Below, piece by piece: positions 23,599 through 34,760 of a DNA stretch of 64,000 nucleotides. Origin of the DNA: Nepenthes gracilis (lineage: Eukaryota; Streptophyta; Magnoliopsida; Caryophyllales; Nepenthaceae); the NCBI GenBank assembly GCA_033239525.1, contig BSYO01000003.1, forward strand, positions 22,895,716 through 22,959,715, given 5' to 3'. How positions within the stretch are numbered: the first letter of the stretch is position 1; each line of letters opens with the position of its first letter. The notes under the pieces are model-generated. The model was not told the DNA's origin, searched no databases, and saw nothing but the letters and a program-made list of their open reading frames with translations. The translations under genes were made by a program, and so were the position numbers.

Positions 23599-23759
23599 CC
23601 AACTCGTCTCCTGGCATGGTCGACTCCGTGCTTTTCTTACATGGACGACCAGGAGATCTCCACAGAAAGTAAAAGTCTCCTGATCATCAGCATGATCTCT
23701 CTTCTCCTGACAGTCACTTATGTCCTCATTCTCCTGCTTTCTCTGCGGGTAATCCCGTT

Positions 23760-24483
23760 TTATGTGGCATTTCTTACTATAGAAGAAGCAATTCCTCCAT
23801 TCAAGCTTGTTCCAACTATTGCTCCTCTCCTTTTTGCCACCTCCGCCTCGTTCCCTCTATTTTTCTCGTCCCCGACTATTGGTCGCCACTAATAGACTCT
23901 GCCGAGAGCTTGAGGTCTCACTGCTTTTCCTCCACTTTGACTCGTTCATAAGTAGGGAAGTTATGACCTCATCCAATCTCAGTATGTTCTTCACAAACAG
24001 CAACATCGTGACAATATGATTGTACAAGACCGGTAAGGACACCAGCAACACCAATGCTTTATCGTCCTCATTGATCTCCTCATCAAGGGCCGACATCTGC
24101 GTCATTAACCGATTAAACTCATTTAAGTACTTCTCGAAGTACTCACCTTCAGACAACTATAGACCATAGAACTGCTTCTTCACATGCAACTTGATTGTTA
24201 AGGATTTGGACTTATACTGGCTCTCAAACTTCTTCTAGACTTTTGCCGGGTCTGACAGACCAAGGACTTCCTAGAGTGTGTTGTCTGCCAAACACAACTT
24301 AATAGTACAGTTGGTAAGATCCCTCCTATTTTGCCACTCGTCCTTGGTCAAGTTCTCCGACCTCTTATCCCTTTTTTGTAGAGGTTTTACCGTTCTTTCT
24401 TGAGTCAAAATATTCATCACCATTTTCCTGCCAAAGGATGAAATTATTTTGTCCATTGAATTGCTCAACACTGAATGGCACAT
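23760..24483 (-). pseudogene. Copia gag remnant of element V
   Basis: Minus-strand pieces read in gag order: NCTIKLCLADNTL (24330-24271), then GEYFEKYLNEFNRLMTQMSALDEEINEDDKALVLLVSLP, then ILRLDEVITSLL. Near 23770-23800 the zinc knuckle can be read as CFYSKKCHIKRDY, with two of the expected cysteines and the glycine lost. Stops and frame changes separate the pieces. The start lies shortly after the primer-binding site. The nucleocapsid would not bind zinc. Confidence 0.8.
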
Positions 24484-24526
24484 TCTTCACCGACGACACC
24501 ATCCAATCAACGGTTCACAAACCTGT

Positions 24527-24537
24527 CTCTGATACCA
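24527..24537 (-). other. Primer-binding site of element V
   Basis: CTCTGATACCA on the plus strand is the reverse complement of TGGTATCAGAG, the initiator methionine tRNA primer site. It lies two bases from the LTR end, which fixes the element's orientation as minus. Confidence 0.85.
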
Positions 24538-24539
24538 CT

Positions 24540-25616
24540 TGTTGGGATTCAATACCTGGATCCATCCGATTCGGTAATAGTGAAAAAGTCGAACCCCCCC
24601 GTCATCGTCAGCCACCATTTAGTAGAAATAAGGAACAAAGGAGATGCACAGAATTTTTTACGTAGAAACCCTTCACAATTAAGGGAAAAAAACCACAGGA
24701 TAAATAGTCTGCCAATAAATCCACTATATAAAATGGTTACACAAACCCATAGATAGAGTACAACAATCACGCTGGTTACACAAGTCCTAGAGGAGAAAAA
24801 AAAGAACAGAGCAGAGCACGAGAATGCATAGCCTCCCTCTTTGTATTTCACTCACTGCTCTCTCTTTCTTCTCTATCTCTCTCCTTTCTCTCATTTTGGT
24901 GCTCACCGTTTCACCCCACACTCATGCAGCCAGCGCACGACGCCCACAACCTTTGGTGCCCAGCACCCTGGCCCCTTAGTGTTTTCACACAGACACTTAG
25001 TGGTTTTTCACCCTTAGCGTTCTACCGCACTTCTTTCTGAAACTATTGGTGCCCCTTTATAATGACCGACTCCAAATCTCCATCTGCTAGCCTAGCAAGA
25101 TGATTTGTCAAGCCGTCCCTATCATTTTTGCGCCTTCACCAGTTCCCAAACTTCCCACAGGCGGCACTTGCTCTGCACTGTTCAGAAGGCGTGCCCTGCA
25201 AAAGCCTACCACCAACTCTTGATTGCCAGCTGTCCGCATGCCTTTCATTTGCTGGCCGATCTCCTTCAGCCTAGTCAACTCTGTCGATCGTTTTCTACTC
25301 TTCGGAAAGGTGCTCCAGTATTTTTCTACTCGGAAATCCTCTTTGGATTTCCTCTTCAGCCGATCAACCTTCCGTTGACTAGATTATGCTTCCATCCTTC
25401 CGTTGACTAGATTCTGCTTCCATCCAATCAACCTCCCCGTTGATCTTCTTCTGCTACCCGTTCGTTATCCAGCAGTACTCCTGCAGCCCTCAGCCGATTA
25501 ACCATCAGTTGACCGGCTTCTTCACTCAGACAATCAACCACCTGTTGATCGGATTCAGCTGCCTGATGACGACTCTGTTTATTGAGTCACCCACAAGGGA
25601 GTGACTTACCCCAATA
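24540..25616 (-). repeat. 5' LTR of copia element V
   Basis: This is the 1,077-base direct repeat of 20895-21977, from TGTTGGGATTCAATACC to ACTTACCCCAATA. Many W-box pairs of the partner are partly eroded here by transitions. Confidence 0.88.
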
Positions 25617-25789
25617 GTAACAAAAGAGAACAAGCACCTTGTAAGCTTCCAAAATTTTATGGAATTTAAAGAATTATAGTAGGGAAGGAAATTCTGGTTA
25701 ATTCCCACCTTCAATGCTTTCCATACTTGAAGTTTCACCCTCCTCCAACTCGATGATTTCCCCATAAAATCTGAATCCCTGCTTACCAT

Positions 25790-26610
25790 ATTCGACAAAG
25801 GAAGTTACTTGGGTACTTAGTTGTATAATATTCAAGCTCAGATTTCAAATCTTTCATTTCTTTCCCCTTTTCAGCTAATTGATCATTGGCTTTCTCTGGT
25901 GCATTCATTTCATACTAAGCTTGCTCCTTCATCATTCTTGGATACTGCAGAGCCTCCATGTGAGGCGCAGATTTTTCCTCCTGCAATTTAGTTATCATAG
26001 CCATCGCTTCATTGAACGCAATTTCAGCAGCATCTCTCTTCTTTTAGCTCATTGTACAAATTATTAATGCCTTTCCTCCCATGCTGAAGCTGTCGTGTTA
26101 ACCAATCAATAAGACTTTCACCATCAAGTTTTCTGACACATTCCATCTAATGATTCATAGGAGTAAGACCTCTCCATTAAAGATGAATTTTGGCACTTCC
26201 ATAATTCATTTTAAGTGTTAGTCGTCTGTCATTCATCAGTATGGCCGTTCACCATCATATTTTGAATGCTCAATGATGGATTTGGACCATGGGAAGTTGA
26301 TGTTTAAGTACTTGAATTTAATTATTATCATCTCGTCTGCCAAGTTTTTCGTCGTGATTCAGCCATGAAAACAATTTCTGCTTGCTTGGTCTACATCTCC
26401 ATGGTTTACTGCAACAAGAACAACTTTGTACCTAATGAACCAGGAACAAAGTCCATGCATAATGGGTTATGAAGATCATCTAATCCCAATTTACAGATTA
26501 AGAACTTATATGTTTCTTGTTTTGAGTCTTTTCCATGGAGGACATTGGAGACATTTTTCACACATTTCATCAACATTAGCAAGAACACCGAGAATTTGAC
26601 TAAAAACTAA
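25790..26610 (-). pseudogene. GTD-binding (DUF593) myosin-binding protein pseudogene
   Basis: On the minus strand the upstream part reads DEMCEKCL, then, after a frameshift, SKQETYKFLICKLGLDDL (26570-26465), resembling the cysteine-containing region of plant myosin-binding (MYOB) proteins. Downstream, from an ATG at 26146, comes MECVRKLDGESLIDWLTRQLQHGRKGINNLYNEL. The same coiled coil then continues with NEAMAMITKLQEEK, HMEALQYPRMMKEQ and YEMNAPEKANDQLAEK up to about 25795. These are the hallmarks of the GTD-binding coiled coil that links myosin XI to vesicles. A frameshift follows NELKEER, and a TAG interrupts the stretch before YEMNAPEK. The intervening 26400-26160 may be an old intron or decayed exon. 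It is a dead fragment. Confidence 0.72.
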
Positions 26611-26640
26611 AGGTGGTATCTCATATTTACGGTCTCAGCA

Positions 26641-28247
26641 AAGGAGACTCCCTTGAAAATTGGATTTTTCCTAGCCAAAAACATTAATGGGGCGCAGCTA
26701 GGAAGATGAACCAAGCATACTAATAATAGGGAAGATGAACCAAACTAAAGGTTTGGTTTTGGTTCATGGACGGGGAGGGGCGGCCCCATGGTGAGAGTAA
26801 AGAAGAGTTTAAGCTGGGTGTGAAAATATCAATGGTTGCAGCAAGGGGGCTTTGGATCAAGACTTGCTTTTTAGTTGTTATATTTTTCTCTATGAGTTTT
26901 AAGATAACTTTAATGACACAATCAATGATAGAATAGAGTGCATCCATGAGGTGGCCAAGCTAAGAACATGGGTAGATAAGGGCATAGACAATTAAATTTA
27001 TAATTATGAGAATATTTTTATATTTAATTTTCTATTTTATTAGTTTTTACCTTTCTGAATTACACATATAAATACATATTAAAGTCATAGTAATCCCAAT
27101 TAATATTTTAAGGTATTGAAAATAATCACTAATTATTGTCGGAAGAAAAAAATACCTCTTAGGAGTTTTTGCAAATCCAACTTGTCCAACTTTAATACAA
27201 AATTAGCTTAGACTTCCTTATAATTATTACCCCATTAATTACTTTTATTAATGATCTCTTACAATAAAAGGTTTAATAATCATGAGTCAAAACATTAGAG
27301 TATTATAATGGCGTAATTAAAACAAACCATAAACCAAAAATTTAATTTAAAACTACATCCGACACTATAGTCACAATATTAGTCTTCAAATGAATAAATA
27401 TTAGCTGAAATATCTCAATATTGGACAAACTCTTCTAGTTCGGCCCTAGCATTAATATATCTGCTCAAACCACAATCATACCATAAGAAAAAATGTCTAC
27501 CATTGTAGATCTAGAAATACTATTAGCAGAATCATACAATAGACCACAAATGGGGCTCATTAGCTCAAACCCAAAGCGTGAAAAATTAAAACGTTCTTTA
27601 AAGACATAAATCAAATCTAAATGTAATATCCAAAATCAATTGAAACGTTTTAAATTATTCCTTGACAAATAGTTCTCCATCCAAAATCTAGCAAGAAATT
27701 CAGTCTGCTTACCTTAAATATTACACAAATAAACAAGAATTAGCCTAATAATTACCAAAGCATATAATATATATGGGCTTCAGCCCAAATAAAATAACTG
27801 AGCCGGCCCATAAGCCGATCCAAGCCGCCAAGGAAGCCGAGAGCCGGCTTCAATGAGCCGTTTCAGAGCCAATTTTCAGCCGCTAGGGTTTCCACTTCAT
27901 TTCATCTTCCTCGATCGATTTGTAACCTTCAGGCGTTTAACTCAATTAATTGCTAAACTATTAGTGGTCCATTAAGTCAATTAATCAATTCAGGCCGGTT
28001 TGAGTACAAAACGCTCGGTTGAGACGAGTGATGGTTTCGCCTATAAATTGAGCCTTCTGGCTTTGTCCCTGCCACCCAACTCAAACATTACACCATCTAA
28101 AGGAGTGAAGGAGTGTCCAGAAGCACGAAACCCGTCCGAATCCAAAGTTCAAAAATAGAGCACGTAAATGGCTTGGAGGTATAAAGTCGATTCTAAATTC
28201 TGCTTTAGTGGTTGTTTTAGTCACATCAATGTCTAACAATATATATA
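26641..28247. other. Non-coding region, with a promoter-like end
   Basis: The region is mostly AT-rich. A GC-richer block at 27780-27910 contains repeated AGCCGGC-type words, and CCTATAAATTGAGCC at about 28040 looks like a TATA box followed by a leader. This could be an LTR or gene promoter cut off by the family X insertion at 28253. No protein was recognised. Confidence 0.35.
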
Positions 28248-28552
28248 TATATTGTTGGATTCGGTATTGCGGGCTAATCCAAAACCTGAAGAGTGACAAA
28301 GAAGCCTCACCAAGGCGGGAAACATTTTCATTTTGACGGAAGAAATTTTCTTGGCAAGAAATTAGAACTTATTTTGGAAAAAAAATTTTCATCCATTTCC
28401 TCAATAAATAGAGGAAAAATGGAACAGCAAAGGGAGGAGAAAAACAAGTCCCGAAACAGGGAGCAAATCCCTCAACAGTAGCGCCCTAATGCTGCCGCTC
28501 CGGTCCTCTGGCGTGGCTTCCTTTTCTGAACTCCGGTGAAAACAGAGGAGGG

Positions 28553-29249
28553 TGTTGGGGTCACTCCCGAGTGGCATTAGTCCGCGGACTCCATTGGAGG
28601 AATGGACGAGGACTTTGTTTGAAGCATCATGTCCGAGAGGACGTGGACGAGGACTCCTAATGTGTAGGCGTTGACTCTATTCACGTAGGCCTGCTACGGC
28701 CGTTTCTGCAGGTGGGTTGGTCACCTACCCTGCTTGGAAGTTGTGGCGCAACAACTTCCGAGATGTCAGGTCTGCCATCTGGTACGCCAGGCGTGCGCCT
28801 GCCATGGCAGGCCTAGGGGCCTAGGTTCTGTAACCTACTGCCAGTAGGGTGGCTGGCTTTCCACCCTGTCTTTGTGTATATATAGAGCTTGTGCCCTTGC
28901 TTGTATATGTGCGAGAGCTGAGACATTGTGTAGGAAGAGCTTTTGAGAGAGTGCTGTGGGCAAGCTTTGTAAAAATAGAGTGAGAAACACTTTAGTGAGA
29001 GAAGTTACACATTTGAGATTGTTTTCTTTCGTTTGAGCTTGTGTAGCTAACACTTGTAAACAATCCTTTTATAGTGCATTCTTTCGTGGTCTTTCCCTTG
29101 TTGAGAGAAGGGTTTTTCACGTTAAATTTGTGTGTTCTCTTTCGTTCTCTATCTCTACTTTTGTGTCCGTCCGAGAGCTCTGCTCCGCGTAGCTGTCCGA
29201 GAACCTTGTCGGCTCGGTCACCGTGCCTTCCGCATGTTTTGCACCAACA
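28553..29249 (+). repeat. 5' LTR of the family Y copia element
   Basis: The LTR is 697 bases, TGTTGGGG...CACCAACA. A TATA box (TATATATA, 28877-28884) lies in the middle, upstream of a GC-poor transcribed part. Confidence 0.93.
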
Positions 29250-29251
29250 AG

Positions 29252-29262
29252 TAGTATCAGAG
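29252..29262 (+). other. Primer-binding site of the family Y element
   Basis: TAGTATCAGAG lies two bases after the LTR, one base off the TGGTATCAGAG site complementary to initiator methionine tRNA. The changed base is a G-to-A transition. Confidence 0.85.
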
Positions 29263-29295
29263 ATCTTGGTTCTTTGAACGGTGATCTTGTTGCTG

Positions 29296-32200
29296 ATGGA
29301 GGTTGGAAGTAAGATGATCTGTTTGAATGGATCAAACTTTGACACTTGGCAAAGTAAGATGTCAGACTTGCTTTTCGTAAAGTCGATGCATAATCCCATT
29401 TTTGCCGCAGCAAAGCCGGCAGATAAAACGGACGAGTAGTGGACGTTGGAGCACAAGCAAGTGTGCGGCTTCATACGGCAGTTCATGGACGACAACGTGT
29501 ACAACCACGTTCGGGGTGAGTCCAATGGCAAGACGCTTTGGGAAAAGCTGGAAAAGCTTTTTTCCCCCAAATCCTGAAATAACAAAATTTTTCACTTGAT
29601 GCGGCTGATGCAAGTACGGTACAAGGATGGGTCATCTATTGCCGATCACCTGAATGAGTTTCAGGGCTGCGTGGACAGGCAGAATGGCGTGGGGATCAAG
29701 TTCAAGGATGAGGTCCTCGGACTATAGTTGCTAGCAACCCTCCCGGACTCGTGGGAGGTTATGAGGATCACCATTGCCAATACAGCTCCAAATGGCGTGG
29801 TGACTTTAGAGATGGCCAAAGGAGCTGTGCTAAACGAAAAAGTGCGACGTCGTTCTCAAGGCACATCCACCTCTCAGCACTCCGAAGTCCTTGTTACCGA
29901 ATGTAGGGGAAGGAGCCGAGGACGTGGCCCAAAGTCTGAAGACAAAGGGCGGAGTAAGTCACGTTCCCGGTATCAAGACATGGAGTGCCACCATTGTGGC
30001 AAGAAAGGCCACATCAAGAAGTTTTGTTACAAGTGGAAGCGTGAAAACTCTACCAAGCAAAGGGGCGAGAAGAGACATGGCGAGGAAGAGTCCTCGGTCT
30101 CTGTTGTGACAGGAGAAGATCTCCTTTTGGCCCACGAGTCTGAGGACTTAGTGGCCGTGGCTGAGCAATCCTCGGATTGGGTAGTGGATTCTGGCGCTTC
30201 AATCCACGTTACCTCCAGGAGAGAACTGTTCTCCACTTATACTCCGTGCGCCCCAGGAGTATTGAGAATGGGCAACAAGGAGACGTCTGAGTTCATTGGA
30301 CGTGGTGATATCACCTTGCTGATAAGCGCTGGAGCCCGATTGACTTTGAAGGACGTCCGACACGTCCCTGATATTCGGATAAATATCATTTCAGCGGGAC
30401 AGCTTGATGATGAAGGCTACTGCAGCGTCTTCTGTGACAGCAGTTTCAAGCTGAAAAAGGGCTCTATGGTGGTTGCCCGAGGAGTAAAGGCTTCAGGCCT
30501 TTACGTAGTAAAAGCCCAGGCCGAGGTAGCAGAGGTGAATGATACAGGGAGTGTGGAGTCCTCGGGCCTGTGGCATAAAAGACTCGGACATATGAGTGAG
30601 TGTGGCATGGATCATCTGGCAAAGAAGGGTCTCATTCCGGAGATGGATGGAGACATGCCGAGGACTTGCCCTCACTGCATGGCGGGGAAGTAACGCAGAG
30701 TCTCCTTTTTAGGAGATGTGTCTTCCAAGAGGTCCGAGGTTTTGGAGCTTGTCCACACTGATGTGTGTGGTCCCCTCCCGGAGAAGTCATTTGGAGGAGC
30801 ACAATATTTTGTCTCATTTATTGACGATTGCTCGAGGAAGTTGTGGGTGTTCCATTTGAAGACCAAAGATCAGGTTGCGGGAACCTTTGAGCAGTTCCAT
30901 GTCCTCATTGAGTGGGAGATTGGGAGGAGGCTAAAGTCGTTTGGAGCGATAACGGCGGAGAGTATATTGGAACGTTTGATGCCTACTGTAGAGCTCACGG
31001 CATCAGACATCAGAAAATTCCACCAAAGACGCCACAACTGAATGGCGTGGCCGAGAGGATGAATCGCACCCTGATGGAAAGGGTCAGGTGCATGTTGTCA
31101 GGAGGCCGAGCTTCCGGATCCTTTTGGGCCGAGGCCTTGAGGACGGCTGCCCACATGATCAACCGGTCGCCTGCAAGCCTCTGGACGGGAAGTTTCGAGC
31201 AAATTTGGACCGAAAAGGAACCGGTGTCTGACCATCTTCGGACTTTCAATTGCCAAAGCCTTTTGTTCATGTTACGAGAGATGAAAGGACCAAGTGGAGC
31301 CAAAGACAATGCAATGTGTCTTTACAAGCTATGGCGAGGATGAATTTGGGTATAGGTTCTATGACTCAAGGGAAAAGAAGCTGGTGCGGTCCCGCGACGT
31401 GGTCTTCGTTGAGGACGAGACCATCGAGGACATTGGGAAGGAGCAGAAGTCTCCTCCCACTACTTCCCGGACGGACAAAGTGGATACTGATGTTGTCCGT
31501 CCAGTGCCTTCTAAGTCCGATGTCGGCGGTTCAGGTGTGGCAGGCAACCAAGATGAGGCGGCTCCTACGTCTCAGGACCTGGTTGAAGATTTGGCACCTC
31601 CTCAGGCCGAGGTGGCCCCAGCAAGACAGTCGTCCAGAGTGAGGCGTCCGTCCATCCGCCTTCCAGCAAGTGAGTTTGTCCTTCTCACTGATGCTGGAGA
31701 ACCAGAGAATTTTGATGAGGCCATGAGTAGCGCTCAGAAAGATGAATGGTTTGAAGCCATGAAGGAAGAAATGATTTTCTCTTCATAAAAACCATACATT
31801 TGAGCTCGCTAAATTGCCCAAGAGAAAGAAGGCTCTGAAGAACAAATGGGTCTTCCGCCTGAAGGCGACTGAGGACACGAGTAAGCCAAGATACAAGGCA
31901 CGACTTGTGGTGAAGGGCTTTGGTCAACGAAAGGGTGTTGAATTTGATGAAATCTTCGCACCCGTTGTGAAGATTCCTCGGTCCATGTAGTGCTCGGACT
32001 GGCAGCGGCTTTGGATCTGGAGATAGAGCAATTAGACGCCCGGACAGCATTTCTTCATGGAGATTTAGAGGAAGAAATCTATATGGAGCAACCAGAAGGG
32101 TTTGCGGTCAAAGGGAAGGAAGGACTTGTCTGTCATTTGAAAAAGAAATTGTATGGGCTGAAACAAGCCCCGAGACAAAGGGTATCGTGCTCGAGTTTGA

Positions 32201-33276
32201 GTCTATGGCCGGACAAGGGTACCATAAGACTTCTTCGGACCCACCGTATCTTTGTTCGAAGTTCTCGGAAAATGACTTTGTCATCCTTCTCCTTTATGTG
32301 GATGACATCTTGGTGGTGGTCGTCGAGAATAGTGCTGGATCGTGGGGTCAAGAAGCAAGCGGGAGCAATCTTTCGCCATGAAAGACCTCGGACCGGCGAA
32401 ACAGATTCTGGGGATCAGAATTTCTCGCGACCGAGAGGGCAAGAAGCTTTGGCTGTCCCAGGAAGGCTATGTTGAAAAAGTACTTCAAAGATTCAACATG
32501 GAAGGGTCCAAGCCTGTCAGTACCCCTTTGGCCAACCACTTTAGGCTGAGTAAACAGCAGTGTCCGTCCTCGGACACTGAAAAGGCGCGAATGAGTAAGA
32601 TTCCTTACTCCTCGGCCATTGGCAGCTTGATGTACGCGGCCGTGTGTACGCGGCCGAACATTGCTCATGCGGTTGGCCTTGTGAGCAGATTCCTCTCAAA
32701 CCCAGGTACGAAGCATTGGTCTGCAGTGAAGTGGATTTTTAGATATCTACGCGGGACATCCAAGACGGGTTTCAGTTTGGAAAAGGGGAGCCTCAACTGA
32801 TTGCATACACGGACGCAGACATGGCCGGGGACGTTGATTCTCGGAAATCAACGTCCGGATACTTGGTGAAATTTGCGGGAGGGGCGGTCTCCTGGTAGTC
32901 CAAGTTACAGAAGTGCGTCGCTCTCTCAACTACAGAAGCAGAGTTTATTGCCGTGACCGAGGCCTGTAAGGAAATGCTTTGGATGAAGAGGTTTGTCCAA
33001 GAATTGGGTCTAAGGCAAGAGACGTACGAGATCCTTTGTGATAGTCAAAGTGCCATTCACTTATGCAAAAACTCCTCATTCCATTCTCGGTCAAAATACA
33101 TTGATGTCCGATATCATTGGGTGAGAGATGTTTTTGATGATGGGCAGCTATCAATTGGAAAGGTCCGCTCGGACGAAAATGGGTCAGATATGTTGACAAA
33201 GGTTTTGCCAAAGGGAAAGCTGGAAGCTTGTTGTGACATTGCCGGTCTGGCTAACTTCACTCCCACGCGGTCGTGA
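29296..33276 (+). pseudogene. Copia gag-pol polyprotein, disabled
   Basis: Gag starts MEVGSKMICLNGSNFDTW at 29296. The zinc knuckle CHHCGKKGHIKKFC is at 29986-30027 and the protease DSGASIHVT from 30187. The pre-integrase motif HKRLGHM precedes TCPHCMAGK. The integrase shows VHTDVCGPL, WSDNGGEY (about 30942) and NGVAERMNRTLME. Reverse transcriptase has LDARTAFLHGDLEEEIYMEQPEGF, KKKLYGLKQAPRQ and the active-site YVDD at 32295-32306. RNase H has YTDADMAGD, TTEAEFIAV and SKYIDVRYHWVRD, ending TGA at 33274-33276. Stops include TAG 29437, TGA 29578, TAG 29725, TAA 30691, TAA 31786 and TAG 32896. Frameshifts occur near 30905, 31250 and 32800. All five domains are present in copia order, but no intact polyprotein can be made. 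Confidence 0.93.
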
Positions 33277-33283
33277 GGAGAAG
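33275..33283 (+). other. Polypurine tract of the family Y element
   Basis: GAGGAGAAG lies two bases before the 3' LTR and overlaps the pol stop codon by two bases. This is the standard position for plus-strand priming. Confidence 0.75.
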
Positions 33284-33285
33284 TT

Positions 33286-33987
33286 TGTTGGGGTCACTCC
33301 CGAGTGGCATTAGTCCGCGGACTCCATTGGAGGAATGGACGAGGACTTTGTTTGAAGCGTCATGTTCGAGAGGACGTGGACGAGGACTCCTAATGTGTAG
33401 GCGTTGACTCTATTCACGTAGGCACCACACTCTGGCCGCTTCTTCTGCAGTGGGTTGGTCACCTACCCTACTTGGAAGTTATGGCGCAACAACTTTCGAG
33501 GTGTCAGGTCTGCCATCTGGCACGCCAGGCGTGCGCCTGCCATGGCAGGCCTAGGGGCCTAGGTTCTGTAACCTACTGCTAGTAGGGTGGCTGGCTGTCC
33601 ACCCTGTCTTTGTGTATATATAGAGCTTGTGCCCTTACTTGTATATGTGTGAGAGCTGAGACATTGCGTAGGAAGAGCTTTTGAGAGAGTGCTGTGGGCA
33701 AGCTTTGTAAAAATAGAGTGAGAAACACTTTAGTGAGAGAAGTTGCACACTTGAGATTGTTTTCTTTCGTTTGAGCTTGTGTAGCTAACACTTGTAAACA
33801 ATCCTTTTATAGTGCATTCTTTCGTGGTCTTTCCCTTGTTGAGAGAAGGGTTTTCCACGTTAAATTGGTGTATTCTCTTTCGTTCTCTATCTCTACTTTT
33901 GTGTCCGTCCGAGAGCTCTGCTCCGCGTAGCTGTCCGAGAACCTTGTCCGCTCGGTCACCGTGCCTTCCGCGCGTTTTGCACCAACA
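33286..33987 (+). repeat. 3' LTR of the family Y copia element
   Basis: The LTR is 702 bases, TGTTGGGG...CACCAACA, followed by the GAGGG duplicate. Confidence 0.93.
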
Positions 33988-33992
33988 GAGGG

Positions 33993-34760
33993 CACCCTCA
34001 TCAACGATGTGCAAATGCTCCCGCCAAACGAAGCATAAGGCTCAACGCTAATGGCGACCGACTCTACCCTGTTGCCCTAGGGCCAAACTGGGTACGGACC
34101 TCTCCATCAATGGCGACCTAATCCCTCTGTCCTTAGCTCTGGCAGAACAGGGTGCGGGGCTCTCCTGTCAACAGCATCCAGCGATTTTCTCTCAAATTAG
34201 TGCTAGGCAGAGCACAAAGCTCACTGTACATGGCAAACAGCCGCTTCTTCCTCTGATCAGGGAGAATAGAGCCCAGCAAAGCTCCCAAGCAGTGGCGACC
34301 CACGCTCTTAGCATTCTCAGTAAAAACAGAGTATAAAGCCCATTCGTGGGGCAGTCGGAGCACTCAGTGAGGCTTCCCTCAAATGGAGTCAAGACCCACG
34401 GTCCCTTGTAGCTCTTGTCCAAAGCTAGCGCCGAAGGGTCCTCAGGGAACATCGCTTAGCTGCGCCAGCGATAGAGCTCAACGAAGCCCCCGTTAACGAC
34501 GCTCAACCCCCTTTAAACAGAATTGGGAACAAAGCTCCTCCCAAAAAAGGAGCGTAAAGCCTCTGTTGAGCCACAGGAATTTGAGTCCCATTGGGACGAG
34601 AGTTCATTCAGCGGCTCTCTCGTTTCTCGGGTATCTTTCTGCACCTCTTTAATTTGTCATTTTATTTTTTCCTGCTGCTCCCGCCTCATCGATGTGATCT
34701 CTCTTCACAGCTTCAAGATTTGACAGGGAATCTTGGGTGGCTTATTGGAGACGTCGCCTA
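33993..34760 (+). other. Family X LTR body, degenerate repeats
   Basis: This continues LTR X after the copia insertion. Loose repeats of the form AACAGAG..AAAGCTC recur every 60-70 bases, and related degenerate motifs occur in the minus-strand copy at 15500-17150. Open frames are short and on both strands; no gene is believed. Confidence 0.5.

Larger units (their letters stand above)
20895..25616 (-). mobile_element. Copia element V, minus strand, gutted
   Basis: LTRs of about 1.08 kb lie at 20895-21977 and 24540-25616. The flanks GCAAC (20890-20894) and GTAAC (25617-25621) are a duplication with one C-to-T change. Read on the minus strand, the right LTR is the 5' LTR, followed by a primer-binding site for initiator methionine tRNA, a gag remnant, a protease remnant, then an unrelated-looking LTR-derived segment and the 3' LTR. 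Integrase, reverse transcriptase and RNase H are missing, so the 2.56 kb interior is far shorter than a complete copia pol. Confidence 0.88.
28553..33987 (+). mobile_element. Complete but inactive Ty1/copia element, family Y
   Basis: The 5' LTR is 28553-29249 and the 3' LTR 33286-33987. The flanking duplication GAGGG is perfect (28548-28552 and 33988-33992). Between the LTRs lie a primer-binding site, a gag-pol reading region with stops and frameshifts, and a polypurine tract. It is 5.4 kb, a typical copia length. The two LTRs read nearly the same apart from one altered block near 28700/33430. This is the reference copy for the solo LTRs at 8842-9496 and 16166-16949. Confidence 0.95.

Noticed and set aside
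26720..26947. 75-codon minus-strand frame
   Set aside because: No motif or conservation is seen; it is in AT-rich flank near the myosin-binding pseudogene.
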